Shown here piece by piece: positions 16,135 to 23,838 of a stretch of DNA of 34,050 bases. The position numbers were made by a program, and so were the translations under genes. Within the stretch, counting starts at the first letter, position 1; each line of letters opens with the position of its first letter. The notes beneath the pieces were generated by a model, which was not told where the DNA came from, did not search any database, and saw only the letters and a program-made list of their open reading frames with translations. This DNA comes from Candidatus Parvarchaeum sp. (lineage in GTDB: Archaea > Nanobdellota > Nanobdellia > Pacearchaeales > GW2011-AR1). The stretch lies in assembly GCA_020724955.1 (NCBI GenBank), contig DYFY01000004.1:1-34050 (forward strand). The letters are read 5' to 3'.

Positions 16135-16687
16135 CTTTCAAAACCTCTTCCAACAATTCAGGAAATTCCTTTCCCCCCATTTCCCTGTCCAAAAAATGCC
16201 CTTTGTTCCCCAATTCAATTAATTCAGCACCAAGCTCTTCAGCATAAATTTTAGCGTTTTCAACCCTGTAAGGCTCATCATTGGAAATATAGACAACTAT
16301 TTTCCCAACACAATTTTTTACATCTTTATCTGTTTCAAAGTCATATAAATTTTTATTTAAAACCTCCGGAGACATAATATGTTTTTTCCCAGGAGCAACT
16401 AATATCAATTTCTTAACTTTCTCTTTTGTATCGCCAAGCCATCTAACCAAAAAAGCTCCTCCGGCACTATGCCCTATCAAAATTGTGTTTTTATCTACTT
16501 CCTGCCTTTCAAATTCCTCTTTCCAAGCCTCATAATCAGGCTCCCACGGAGCAGGCATAAGAGGATTAGTCGTTGGAATACCTCTTTTAATCAACTCATC
16601 TCTAAGCCAAGATAGCCAGTGCCTTTCGTTAACAGGCATTTCTCTTCTGCTAAAATCAATTCCATGAACAATAACACAATTAACCAT
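16127..16687 (-). CDS. RBBP9/YdeN-family alpha/beta hydrolase
   Basis: 186-residue serine hydrolase. The triad is visible: nucleophile Ser74 in LIGHSAGGAF, Asp137 in YISNDEPY, His164 in KGHFLD; HG at residues 8-9 starts the oxyanion region. Length and the compact fold match the RBBP9/YdeN group, whose natural substrates are mostly unknown. Its stop overlaps the leuS start by 8 nt, so leuS is probably translated from the same mRNA. Confidence 0.87.
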   Translation of the reverse strand: MVNCVIVHGIDFSRREMPVNERHWLSWLRDELIKRGIPTTNPLMPAPWEPDYEAWKEEFERQEVDKNTILIGHSAGGAFLVRWLGDTKEKVKKLILVAPGKKHIMSPEVLNKNLYDFETDKDVKNCVGKIVVYISNDEPYRVENAKIYAEELGAELIELGNKGHFLDREMGGKEFPELLEEVLKDG

Positions 16688-16785
16688 GACAACACAACAA
16701 GAACTACAGATTTAAAAGTTTCCCACTATAGTTAAAGATTAAAAAAACCAAAAGACTTATATACTACATAATTATATAACTATAT

Positions 16786-17001
16786 ATGAAAACCACAATA
16801 CAGGTGTCAGAAAGAACCCTCGCTCTGCTGAAAAAGCTAAAAGAAGAGACAAAAACCTCTTCTTACGACGAAACAATAAACAGAATAGCTTTACAAAGAA
16901 CAAAACAAAAATCAATGGGGGGCTCGCTAAAGAAATATTTGGGAAAACAATCGTTAAAAGAATTTCTAGAAAACATAAGAGATGAAAATGATAGATACTA
17001 A
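16786..17001 (+). CDS. VapB-type antitoxin
   Basis: 71 residues starting MKTTIQVSERTLALLKKLKE, the ribbon-helix-helix-like N-terminus of archaeal VapB antitoxins, then a helical basic tail (SLKKYLGKQSLKEFLENIRD) that would wrap the toxin. The gene overlaps the PIN toxin by 20 nt. A TATA-like box (ACTTATATAC, about 16755-16764) lies some 22-30 nt upstream of the ATG. Confidence 0.85.
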   Translation: MKTTIQVSERTLALLKKLKEETKTSSYDETINRIALQRTKQKSMGGSLKKYLGKQSLKEFLENIRDENDRY

Positions 17002-17365
17002 ACTTCTTGACTCATCAATTTGGATAGCATATATATTTGACAATAAATTCGGAAATTTAATAAACACGACAGAAATTTTGTTGCTATCTGCTCTTTCTTT
17101 ATTTGAGATAAGAAAGAAAATGACAAAAGGAAACGTACCAAATAGAGAAATAAATGAAAAGATAGGATACATAAAAAAAAGAAGTTTGGTCATTCCAGTA
17201 ACTGGAGAGATAGCCGAAAATGCAGCGAATATATCGATAGAAAATAATGTTCCTATGGCCGACTCAATAATCTATGCATCTGCTCTTCAAAACCAAGCCA
17301 AGGTTATTACTCTGGATAACCGCTTCAAAAAACTAAAGAATGTAGAGGTGTTAAAGATAGAATGA
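16982..17365 (+). CDS. VapC-type PIN-domain toxin ribonuclease
   Basis: 127-residue PIN domain with the acidic cluster D10 (LLDSSIWIAY), E42 (SLFEIRKK), D94 (PMADSIIYASA) and D112 (ITLDNRF). VapC toxins are Mg-dependent RNases that often cut tRNA or rRNA. An in-frame ATG two codons downstream is an equally good start. It overlaps vapB by 20 nt and endA by 4 nt (ATGA). Confidence 0.9.
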   Translation: MKMIDTKLLDSSIWIAYIFDNKFGNLINTTEILLLSALSLFEIRKKMTKGNVPNREINEKIGYIKKRSLVIPVTGEIAENAANISIENNVPMADSIIYASALQNQAKVITLDNRFKKLKNVEVLKIE

Positions 17366-17874
17366 TACAATCTCTATTTTCAGGCTCAAAAATAACCTCA
17401 AATTCCTCAGAGGCATTCTCTCTTTACGAACGCTCAAGATTCGGAGAAAAAAAGAACGGAAAAATAGAATACTCTCCTGCAGAAGCTCTTTTTCTGCTGC
17501 AAAAAAACAAGCTCAAAATCAGCCTTGGCAAAAAAAATTTTGACTTTGACTCTCTGCTTGCTAAATTAAAAAGAATAGATAAAAGAATAGAAGTCAAGTT
17601 CCCGGTATTCGAACATTTAAGATCCCGAGGGTATGTGCTAAAAACAGCCCTTAAATTCGGAGCAGATTTCAGGGTATATAAAAAAGGCGTCAAGCCAGGG
17701 CAAGACCACGCACTCTGGCTCGTTTTCTGCGTAAAAGAATCAGAATCTCACAGCTGGCATGACTTCGCCGCAAAAAACCGCGTAGCTCATTCTGCGAAAA
17801 AAAACCTCTTGTTAGGAATAGTAGACGATGAAGATTCAATCACTTTCTACGAAATTCGCTGGCTCAAGCCTTAA
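17362..17874 (+). CDS. endA: tRNA-splicing endonuclease (EndA)
   Basis: 170 residues, the length of the homotetrameric archaeal enzyme. The catalytic triad is Tyr106 (ADFRVYKKG), His116 (DHALWLVF) and Lys146/147 (HSAKKNLLLGIV); the C-terminus ends in the typical dimer strand ITFYEIRWLKP. It cuts bulge-helix-bulge introns from pre-tRNAs; none of the tRNAs in this window has an intron. The start codon overlaps the vapC stop by 4 nt, an unusual toxin-housekeeping coupling. Confidence 0.93.
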   Translation: MIQSLFSGSKITSNSSEAFSLYERSRFGEKKNGKIEYSPAEALFLLQKNKLKISLGKKNFDFDSLLAKLKRIDKRIEVKFPVFEHLRSRGYVLKTALKFGADFRVYKKGVKPGQDHALWLVFCVKESESHSWHDFAAKNRVAHSAKKNLLLGIVDDEDSITFYEIRWLKP

Positions 17875-18000
17875 AATCAAACTGCTTCCAAAACAGCATG
17901 GGCTCCAAAAATTAGACAGGGCAACTCTCTGGAATTTTAAGAAATAAAGGTTAAAAATTAGTTCAGTAATCTTTATAATAAACAATTATCTTCTGAACAT

Positions 18001-18942
18001 ATGCCTGACCTGCAGAAATTACAATCCGACAAAGAAAAAATAATCAACACAATAAGGTCTGGAGGCCCCAGTTTTCCTGCAAGAATATCAAGAGAAGTTC
18101 AAATTCCTCCTCTTTTTGTGTCCGCCATTCTTTCCGAGTTGGTGTCTGAAAAACATCTTAAAGTGTCAAATATGAAGGTAGGAAGCTCTCCAGTTTATCT
18201 TCTCCCAGGACAAGAAGAAAGGCTGTCAGAATTTTCACACTTCCTAAGCCATAAAGAAAAAGAAGCTTTCACAAAACTGAAAGAATTTCAAATTCTGTCA
18301 GATGAAGAGCAGGAGCCGGCTGTTCGTGTTGCTCTCCGCTCGATAAAAGATTTTGCTGTGCCCTTAGCGGTAAAAATCCGGGGAGAAACAAAAACTTTCT
18401 GGAAATATTTCACTCTTAAAGACGACGACGCAGTAAGGCTAATCCAGCAGGCAATAACTCCTCAAAAACTCCCGGAAATAACTGAGCCACTTCCCGAGCC
18501 TGCAAAAGAAAATCCTACAAGCCCTCTTCAGTCTGAAAATTCCTTGAAAAACGCTCCTCCAGCCCTCGCCATGCAGACTTCACAAAAAGAAAAGAAGGAA
18601 AAATCCCCAAAAGCCAAAAAACCTGTTGAATCAAAATTTGCAGTAATGGTAAGAGACTATCTTTTTGCAAAGGATTTTGAAATTCTAGAGGAAATTTCCG
18701 TAAAAAAGAAAGAATTCACCTCAAAAACACGTCTCGACACCACGCTGGGAAAACAAGAATATTATACAATAGCTAAAGAAAAAAAGAAAATTACAGAACA
18801 AGACCTTGCCCTGGCCCTTCAAAAAGCCCAGGAGGATAAAATGCCAGCCCTAGTCCTTGCCCCAGGAGAGCTTGACAAAACTGCAAAACCATTTTTGCAG
18901 CAATACCGCAATCTAGTAAAATTCGAGAAGCTCAGATTATGA
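18001..18942 (+). CDS. Winged-helix protein with C-terminal nuclease-like or unknown domain
   Basis: The N-terminal 75 residues form a winged helix (SFPARISREVQIPPLFVSAI, then SELVSEKHLKVSNMKVGSSP). A Pro/Lys-rich linker (about 160-210) leads to a C-terminal alpha/beta domain: SKFAVMVRDYLFAKDFEILE, QEYYTIAKEKKKITEQDLAL, MPALVLAPGELDK. The strand order and the E/K residues recall restriction-endonuclease-like folds, but a catalytic motif cannot be assigned with certainty. Similar proteins recur in DPANN genomes (from memory). A TATA-like box (CTTTATAATAA) precedes the ATG by about 25 nt. Probably a nucleic-acid-binding protein. Confidence 0.65.
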   Translation: MPDLQKLQSDKEKIINTIRSGGPSFPARISREVQIPPLFVSAILSELVSEKHLKVSNMKVGSSPVYLLPGQEERLSEFSHFLSHKEKEAFTKLKEFQILSDEEQEPAVRVALRSIKDFAVPLAVKIRGETKTFWKYFTLKDDDAVRLIQQAITPQKLPEITEPLPEPAKENPTSPLQSENSLKNAPPALAMQTSQKEKKEKSPKAKKPVESKFAVMVRDYLFAKDFEILEEISVKKKEFTSKTRLDTTLGKQEYYTIAKEKKKITEQDLALALQKAQEDKMPALVLAPGELDKTAKPFLQQYRNLVKFEKLRL

Positions 18943-19139
18943 GTGGTTTACACAAACTCATACACTAAAAAAGTATAAGACTTGTTTTTAACTCTCTGTC
19001 TAAAAAAAGAGACCTAGTGAAATACTAGGCCTAATTGTAAGTTGACAATTTACTTATAGCAGATTTAATAACATAGTTACAGAAGCGTATTAACTTAAAA
19101 ATGGCAAAAATTTAAAAACCAAAGAAAACTCAAAAATAT
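18943..19139. other. Hairpin-rich intergenic region
   Basis: No ORF. It contains two perfect small hairpins: CCTAGT-GAAAT-ACTAGG (19013-19029) and AATTGT-6 nt-ACAATT (19033-19050), plus weaker ones upstream. The first part may act in termination of the winged-helix gene; the rightmost 50 nt hold AT-rich promoter sequence for the next gene. Confidence 0.35.
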
Positions 19140-19655
19140 ATGGACGGACTAGAAAAAGTAGTATCTCTTGATACAGACATATTTTCGGAGAGAAGTAGGA
19201 TGCTTAAGGCAAAAAAACCAAATGTTAAAGATTGGAAAGAAGTAGAAGCGCATTTGGCATTTCTTTCTTTATTCCCAAATAAAAATAATGCTGTCTATAT
19301 CGCATTAAGTGAGATAGAATATGGAAAAACAAAAGGATGGTCATTTGTAGAAGATGATCGCCAAAATTATTTTTATAACCGGCGCACAGGTGCAACAGAA
19401 TTCTATTTTGATGAGAATATGATAAATGAATTTAGAGAACTACTAACTACTCTTTCCCTCAAATTTGAAACAGATTCCGAGCGTTTTGAGGGGAAAAAAC
19501 CCCCTTTTTCTCCTGGTGGGAGATATACTCATATGATCTGGCTAACACAACTCCCGTCTGTTCAGCAACTTCAAACTATTGCACAAATACTTTTCGTTAC
19601 AGAAATTGGTCTTGTAGGTGAAGATGAATATAAACCCAGATGGTTGGATAAATAA
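19140..19655 (+). CDS. Hypothetical protein
   Basis: 171-residue soluble protein without signal peptide or recognised motif. Aromatic-rich middle (GWSFVEDDRQNYFYNRRTG, which resembles a WW-like strand pattern) and a Trp-ended C-terminus (EDEYKPRWLDK). Not recognised; monocistronic. Confidence 0.6.
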   Translation: MDGLEKVVSLDTDIFSERSRMLKAKKPNVKDWKEVEAHLAFLSLFPNKNNAVYIALSEIEYGKTKGWSFVEDDRQNYFYNRRTGATEFYFDENMINEFRELLTTLSLKFETDSERFEGKKPPFSPGGRYTHMIWLTQLPSVQQLQTIAQILFVTEIGLVGEDEYKPRWLDK

Positions 19656-19770
19656 AATCTTTTGCCGAAAATTTCTTCACAATTTATTTAGACCTTTGTT
19701 ATAGGAATGTAAAAAGCCATCTCCGGGCACATCACAAAACCTTTAAAAACCTCGCACTCCGAGATAAAAC

Positions 19771-19956
19771 ATGGGTAGAATAAAATCAACTTTGGTGAAG
19801 AGAACATCTCACCATTTAATGCGTGAAAAACCGGAGCTCTTTAATTCGGATTTTGAAAATAACAAGAAGATTCTCGGCAACACCATGCCAAGCAAAAAAA
19901 TAAGAAATAAAATAGCCGGTTATATGGCCAGACTGGCTAAAGAAAAAACAAGCTGA
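19771..19956 (+). CDS. rps17e: Ribosomal protein S17e
   Basis: 61 residues matching eS17, an archaeal/eukaryotic small-subunit protein: MGRIKSTLVKRTSHHLMREK and the conserved FENNKKILGNTMPSKKIRNK, followed by IAGYMARL. A TATA-like CTTTAAAAACC (about 19741-19751) is about 25 nt upstream of the ATG. One base separates its stop from albA. Confidence 0.95.
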   Translation: MGRIKSTLVKRTSHHLMREKPELFNSDFENNKKILGNTMPSKKIRNKIAGYMARLAKEKTS

Positions 19957-19957
19957 A

Positions 19958-20251
19958 ATGTCAGAAGAAAAAATCAACTCAAATTCGATAATGGTTGGAA
20001 AAAAGCCTATTATGAGCTATGCAAAAGCGCTGTCAATCCAGCTAAAAGAAGGTAACAGCGAGGTTAATATCAGGGCAAGGGGAAAATTCATCTCAAAAGC
20101 TGTTGATGTAGCAGAATTAGCAACTAAAAGGCTGTTGAAAAATCACAATCTCTCAGTAAAAGACATAAAAATAGACACAGAAAGCTTTGAGCACGAAGGA
20201 AAACAAATCAATGTTTCCACAATAGATCTTAAAATTGGAAAAGTCAATTAA
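19958..20251 (+). CDS. albA: Alba DNA/RNA-binding chromatin protein
   Basis: 97 residues with the Alba core: IMVGKKPIMSYAKALSIQLK (the acetylatable lysine region), then VNIRARGKFISKAVDVAELA and a C-terminal strand pair. Alba dimers coat DNA and bind RNA. Cotranscribed with rps17e (1-nt gap). Its last 8 nt overlap a convergent small membrane protein gene. Confidence 0.95.
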   Translation: MSEEKINSNSIMVGKKPIMSYAKALSIQLKEGNSEVNIRARGKFISKAVDVAELATKRLLKNHNLSVKDIKIDTESFEHEGKQINVSTIDLKIGKVN

Positions 20252-20462
20252 TTTTTTTCGCCAGGCCATCAACCTTCTTTTCCAACCGCTCTAAATCAGC
20301 GCTGATTTTTTCAAGCAATTTTCTTCTTCTGCGGTTGAAATACAAAGTAATCCCTTGGATTATAACCCAAATAACTACTATAAGTCCAACTGCCTGAATC
20401 CACTTTCCTAATCTGCCGAGTTCTAAAGCCACGTCAAGAGGCACATCAATTATCTCTGCCAC
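20244..20462 (-). CDS. Small single-pass membrane protein with coiled coil
   Basis: 72 residues from a GTG at 20462 (a TTG at 20471 would add three). A transmembrane segment (AVGLIVVIWVIIQGITLYF) is followed by RRRRK and a coiled coil (ISADLERLEKKVDGLAKKI). Function unknown; the topology suggests a membrane tether. Confidence 0.55.
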   Translation of the reverse strand: MAEIIDVPLDVALELGRLGKWIQAVGLIVVIWVIIQGITLYFNRRRRKLLEKISADLERLEKKVDGLAKKIN

Positions 20463-20532
20463 ATAAATCAAAATCTTTTTAGGCTTATTAACCTATCCCA
20501 AATTTTAAAAACGCCTTTCGTTTCCTACAGCT

Positions 20533-20606
20533 GACGCTGTAGCATAGTTGGTTAATGCGCGGCTCTCATGAGGCCGAGATCGGGAGTTCGAGTCTCCCCA
20601 GCGTCA
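20533..20606 (+). tRNA. tRNA with CAU anticodon (elongator Met or Ile2)
   Basis: Complete 74-nt cloverleaf: acceptor GACGCTG (20533-20539) pairs with CAGCGTC (20599-20605), D stem GCAT/ATGC, anticodon stem CGGCT/GGCCG around loop CTCATGA, T stem GGGAG/CTCCC, discriminator A. No CCA is encoded and no intron is present. The G1-C72 pair and the anticodon stem lack the initiator features (A1-U72, three G-C pairs), so it is elongator Met or the lysidine/agmatidine-modified Ile2; sequence alone does not separate them. A homing endonuclease ORF overlaps the 3' half on the other strand. Confidence 0.93.
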
Positions 20607-21351
20607 TATCCTCGCTATCAAAATCCGAATTGACCTGTTTATACGATAAAGAAAGTTTAAGTCCTCTATTATTAGAGGGAGTATTATCATAAGCATCAGA
20701 ATATTTTATAAAATTCAAAAAGCGATCCTGGTAATAAGGATTCACAAATCCTATTTTTGCTTCAAAAAGTAGAAGATTATTTTTGCCATTAAATTGAAAT
20801 CTGTACATCTGGTGATTACTACTAAATCCTCCAATCTCAGCACGACGCTTACATTTGTAAAAAGCCCCTTTCAGCCCCAAAGAACCCAAATAATTAAAAA
20901 TTTCCTTTAATAGAGATTTAGAAATAACATGTGCTTCTAGGCGAGGATAGTACTTATTAGGGTTTTTGGTTAAAACAAGGCTTCCATCCGCAGCGAAAAA
21001 ACCAGCTATAACCTTTTCAACCAACTTCTTCTCATAAAACACTTTTGGAATAAAAAGCCTATCGAGTTTTTTGCCTGTAGGAAATCCAAAAGAAGCTATA
21101 AAGTCAAAGAGACTTTTATCGGCAAAATTAAATTCTATGGCCCTACAATTTCTCCTAAACTTGAGCTTCGTATGTCTCTTACGTAGCTTAAACAAAATTG
21201 GTTCAATGATATTCTCAAAAAACGGCAAGTCGTTGTCAGAAGAACCAGTTATCACAACAAATTTCTTTTTTCCCTTGACCAAACTCAAGCAACCATCACC
21301 CAGCATTATTCCATACAATAAAGCAAAATCTTCATCCAATAAACAAACCAT
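20566..21351 (-). CDS. LAGLIDADG homing endonuclease (free-standing)
   Basis: 261 residues with two LAGLIDADG-type motifs: LLYGIMLGDGCLS (about residues 11-23) and VIAGFFAADGSLV (about 114-126), so a monomeric two-motif enzyme that would cut a long asymmetric DNA site. It is not inside an intron or intein. The last 13 codons, MTLGRLELPISAS, are the antisense of the tRNA 3' half and the stop TGA is the complement of the anticodon region. A TATA-like box (GTTTAAATC) is about 22 nt upstream of the ATG. The conserved domain probably ends before the tRNA. Confidence 0.88.
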   Translation of the reverse strand: MVCLLDEDFALLYGIMLGDGCLSLVKGKKKFVVITGSSDNDLPFFENIIEPILFKLRKRHTKLKFRRNCRAIEFNFADKSLFDFIASFGFPTGKKLDRLFIPKVFYEKKLVEKVIAGFFAADGSLVLTKNPNKYYPRLEAHVISKSLLKEIFNYLGSLGLKGAFYKCKRRAEIGGFSSNHQMYRFQFNGKNNLLLFEAKIGFVNPYYQDRFLNFIKYSDAYDNTPSNNRGLKLSLSYKQVNSDFDSEDMTLGRLELPISAS

Positions 21352-21405
21352 TAAAGAATGTAGATTTAAACTTAAAATATATATGCTACCATTTACAAGT
21401 AGATT

Positions 21406-21756
21406 TCACAAAACCTTAACTCCGTCTCCTTCTTTCCTCGGCAAAATATGAATATGGGCATGCATAACTTCCTGGCCTGCAACCTCCAGATTATTCATCG
21501 CCAAATTAAACCCGTCTCCTTTCTTCTCGTTCATTAAATCCCAAGCCACTTTCTTGGTAAATTCCAGCATCTCCCTGCCCAGATTGTTCGGAATATCAAG
21601 CAAAGTGACAAAATGTTTCTTTGGAATTACCAAAGTGTGTCCATCAACTTTTGGATTTATGTCTCTTATAGCTATAAAGCTGTTGCTCTCAGCGACCTTC
21701 TCGCTTTTTAATTCACCCAAAACAATTCTGCAAAAAACACAATTTTTTTCAGCCAT
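21406..21756 (-). CDS. HIT-family nucleotide-binding hydrolase
   Basis: 116 residues with the histidine triad HAHIHILPRK (H99, H101, H103) and the typical start CVFCRIVLGELKSEKVAESN. HIT proteins hydrolyse or transfer nucleoside monophosphates from adducts such as AMP-lysine or Ap4A. Cys7 and Cys10, with a downstream His, could bind zinc as in many family members. Its ATG overlaps the stop of the upstream orphan (TAATG). Confidence 0.92.
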   Translation of the reverse strand: MAEKNCVFCRIVLGELKSEKVAESNSFIAIRDINPKVDGHTLVIPKKHFVTLLDIPNNLGREMLEFTKKVAWDLMNEKKGDGFNLAMNNLEVAGQEVMHAHIHILPRKEGDGVKVL

Positions 21757-22064
21757 TATAACTTTCTTTCAACCCCTTCAGCATAATTTCTAAATTCAGA
21801 TTGTTCTTTTTCTGGAAGCAGTCTGCACAAAGCATCTTTAACACGCCCTGCACAAGTAAAATCTCTTTCCCCAAGTCTATTGTAAATATTTACTAACCAC
21901 AAGTTTCGTATTCTGGTAAAAGATATAGTGCCTGGATGATGTGTTTTTAATCTGCAATATTCATCATATGCTTCTTTAGCTTTTTGAAGAGCGTTCCCGT
22001 GATTATCTCTTTCATCGGCACAGCTGTTTCCGTCAAGAATGCTTAAACCCATCCTAAAACTCAT
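21756..22064 (-). CDS. Hypothetical protein upstream of HIT gene
   Basis: 102 residues from the ATG at 22064; GGAG lies 2 nt upstream and a TATA-like TTTTATAAG about 25 nt upstream. A helical, basic protein (ALQKAKEAYDEYCRLKTHHP) without membrane segments, containing four Cys. It is translationally coupled to the HIT gene. No family recognised. Confidence 0.55.
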   Translation of the reverse strand: MSFRMGLSILDGNSCADERDNHGNALQKAKEAYDEYCRLKTHHPGTISFTRIRNLWLVNIYNRLGERDFTCAGRVKDALCRLLPEKEQSEFRNYAEGVERKL

Positions 22065-22150
22065 TTCTCCAATAAAACACAATCACTTATAAAAATTGTC
22101 ATAAAAATCCATAACCAATTAATCAAAAACCGATGCCTGCAAACAATAAG

Positions 22151-22957
22151 TTATTTCTTAAAAATACTTTGATAAAAGCTCTGCCTCAGAAGCTCCCTGT
22201 TTACTTCATCTTTGGAATAATTCTTAAAAAACACTTCCCTAAGAACGCTTCTTCTCTCTTTCTTTCCCGCCAGAGTATTTCCTATTTTCTTAATTTCTCT
22301 CGAAAAAGAGCTGTTCCTTCTGGTCAAATTGACAGGCATTCTTTCAATCAAAGCTCTATGAACATTCTTATCCTCACCAATCATCGCGATTACAGGAATT
22401 CCTGTAGATTCTTGTATCTCCTCCAAACCAACCTGAAACTTTCTATCAATAACCCTGTTAACAATAATTCCGGAAATCTCCTTCCCTCTTTGCTTGGCGA
22501 TCCTGGCTGTCTTCATACAACAGCTCAGAGAAGGATAATCAGGAGTTGTGACTATAAACAGCCTGTCAGAAGCCAATAAGCTGGAAAAAACTTCATCACT
22601 CAAGCTTGGAGAAGCATCCAGAATAATGTAATCATAAACATTTCTTGCCCTAGACAGCTTAGAGCGCAGCTTCATCGGGCTGAACTGCCTGCTGAAAAGA
22701 AAGTTCCCAGGAACAACATCAACTCCAAATTTCTCATGCACTGCGCTAGAAAGTCTTTTCCCATTCAGCACATCATGCACACTAACAGCAGGAGCGATAA
22801 TATCCATGTGTAGCCCCAAATTAGGAGCAGAATAATTAGCATCAACTAAAAGCACTTTTTTCCTGTGCTGATTGGCTAACTCAGAAGCAATAGCCGCAGC
22901 CAGAGTGGTTTTTCCCACACCGCCCTTCAAAGATACAAAACCTATCACCTCTCCCAT
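22151..22957 (-). CDS. MinD/ParA-family deviant Walker ATPase
   Basis: 268 residues. The deviant Walker A box SLKGGVGKTTLA (about 9-20), switch I-like LLVDANYSAPNLGLH, Walker B ILDASPSLSDE and an adenine-binding IVNRV are all present. MinD/ParA proteins dimerise on ATP and position membrane or DNA cargo. The C-terminus (EVFFKNYSKDEVNRELL) may hold an amphipathic membrane helix. It follows a small membrane protein by 2 nt, possibly its membrane partner. Confidence 0.88.
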   Translation of the reverse strand: MGEVIGFVSLKGGVGKTTLAAAIASELANQHRKKVLLVDANYSAPNLGLHMDIIAPAVSVHDVLNGKRLSSAVHEKFGVDVVPGNFLFSRQFSPMKLRSKLSRARNVYDYIILDASPSLSDEVFSSLLASDRLFIVTTPDYPSLSCCMKTARIAKQRGKEISGIIVNRVIDRKFQVGLEEIQESTGIPVIAMIGEDKNVHRALIERMPVNLTRRNSSFSREIKKIGNTLAGKKERRSVLREVFFKNYSKDEVNRELLRQSFYQSIFKK

Positions 22958-22959
22958 TT

Positions 22960-23208
22960 TTATTTTTTCATAAGTCCGCTTTTGTTATATTGTCTTATCG
23001 CAAAAAAGTAAACTATGCTGGCAATCCATCCTCCAAATATCATCAAAATAATCCAAATTATTTTTTCAGCAGTATTCCTGAATTTCCGCCTAATAACATC
23101 CACAAGCATCCAAATCCAAAAAGCCAGAAGAGCCAAGCCTATAATCATCCAAATCCCAAAAAAAGCCGCGCCAAACGGCCAAATCCACCAGCCCAAAAAG
23201 TCCATCAT
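22960..23208 (-). CDS. Small membrane protein, PLD-nuclease N-terminal (PLDNc)-like
   Basis: 82 residues with two or three hydrophobic helices: WWIWPFGAAFFGIWMIIGLA, then AFWIWMLVDVIRRKF and IIWIILMIFGGWIASIVYFF. WMLVDVI...K..WI...I......G...YFF is the PLDNc pattern found alone or attached to phospholipase D-like enzymes. Function of the free module is unknown. It begins the unit with the MinD-like gene. Confidence 0.7.
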   Translation of the reverse strand: MMDFLGWWIWPFGAAFFGIWMIIGLALLAFWIWMLVDVIRRKFRNTAEKIIWIILMIFGGWIASIVYFFAIRQYNKSGLMKK

Positions 23209-23318
23209 CTCCTACAGAATGAAAAAGGTTATTTAAATCATTTGATTAGCACTAAAACCAATACCCTTCCCAATTATTTATTTTAACAAATTTAAGTAAA
23301 CTGCTTCTTCCTTCATTC

Positions 23319-23825
23319 TTAAAAACCCTCAATTCCGCTCGGGCAAGTCCAAAAATTAACCTGAAGAGTTCCTCTATCATAGTCGCGTGCTACGATCAAT
23401 TTTTTTCTAGCTTGAGTTTCCTGAATGTATTCATCTATTTCCTCTCCAAGCGAGAAAAAACTTCTCCTAAACTCAAATCCATTTCTCAAAAAAATCAAAG
23501 GTACATTAACAGAAAAGCAAGTCTTAAAAAATATTCTCGGCAAGCCAGAAATAGTCAAAGCCATTAAAGGACTAAAATCATATTCAATTGCCAACAATGC
23601 AAATTTTTTGGCGCTATCATACTCATTGTTTCTCTTATATCTGTCTGCAATTTCAAAACAATTCCGAGAATGATAATATTGATAATATGCTCTGAGTCTA
23701 AATTCCGGCGCCTTTCCTCTCAAGCTATGAAAAAAATCTAACACCTCCTTCTGCCATTGATGCCTAATTTCTTCTGGATTTGCAATCAAATCAATTTTTC
23801 CCTCGCTTAAATTTTCCAAGTTCAT
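23319..23825 (-). CDS. Hypothetical protein cotranscribed with glyS
   Basis: 168 residues, soluble, aromatic and Arg-rich, starting MNLENLSEGKIDLIANPEEI. The middle (RAYYQYYHSRNCFEIADRYK, then SAKKFALLAIEYDFSP) looks like a TPR-type helical pair. It follows glyS by 13 nt on the same strand. No family recognised. Confidence 0.6.
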   Translation of the reverse strand: MNLENLSEGKIDLIANPEEIRHQWQKEVLDFFHSLRGKAPEFRLRAYYQYYHSRNCFEIADRYKRNNEYDSAKKFALLAIEYDFSPLMALTISGLPRIFFKTCFSVNVPLIFLRNGFEFRRSFFSLGEEIDEYIQETQARKKLIVARDYDRGTLQVNFWTCPSGIEGF

Positions 23826-23838
23826 AAATAATCCAAAC

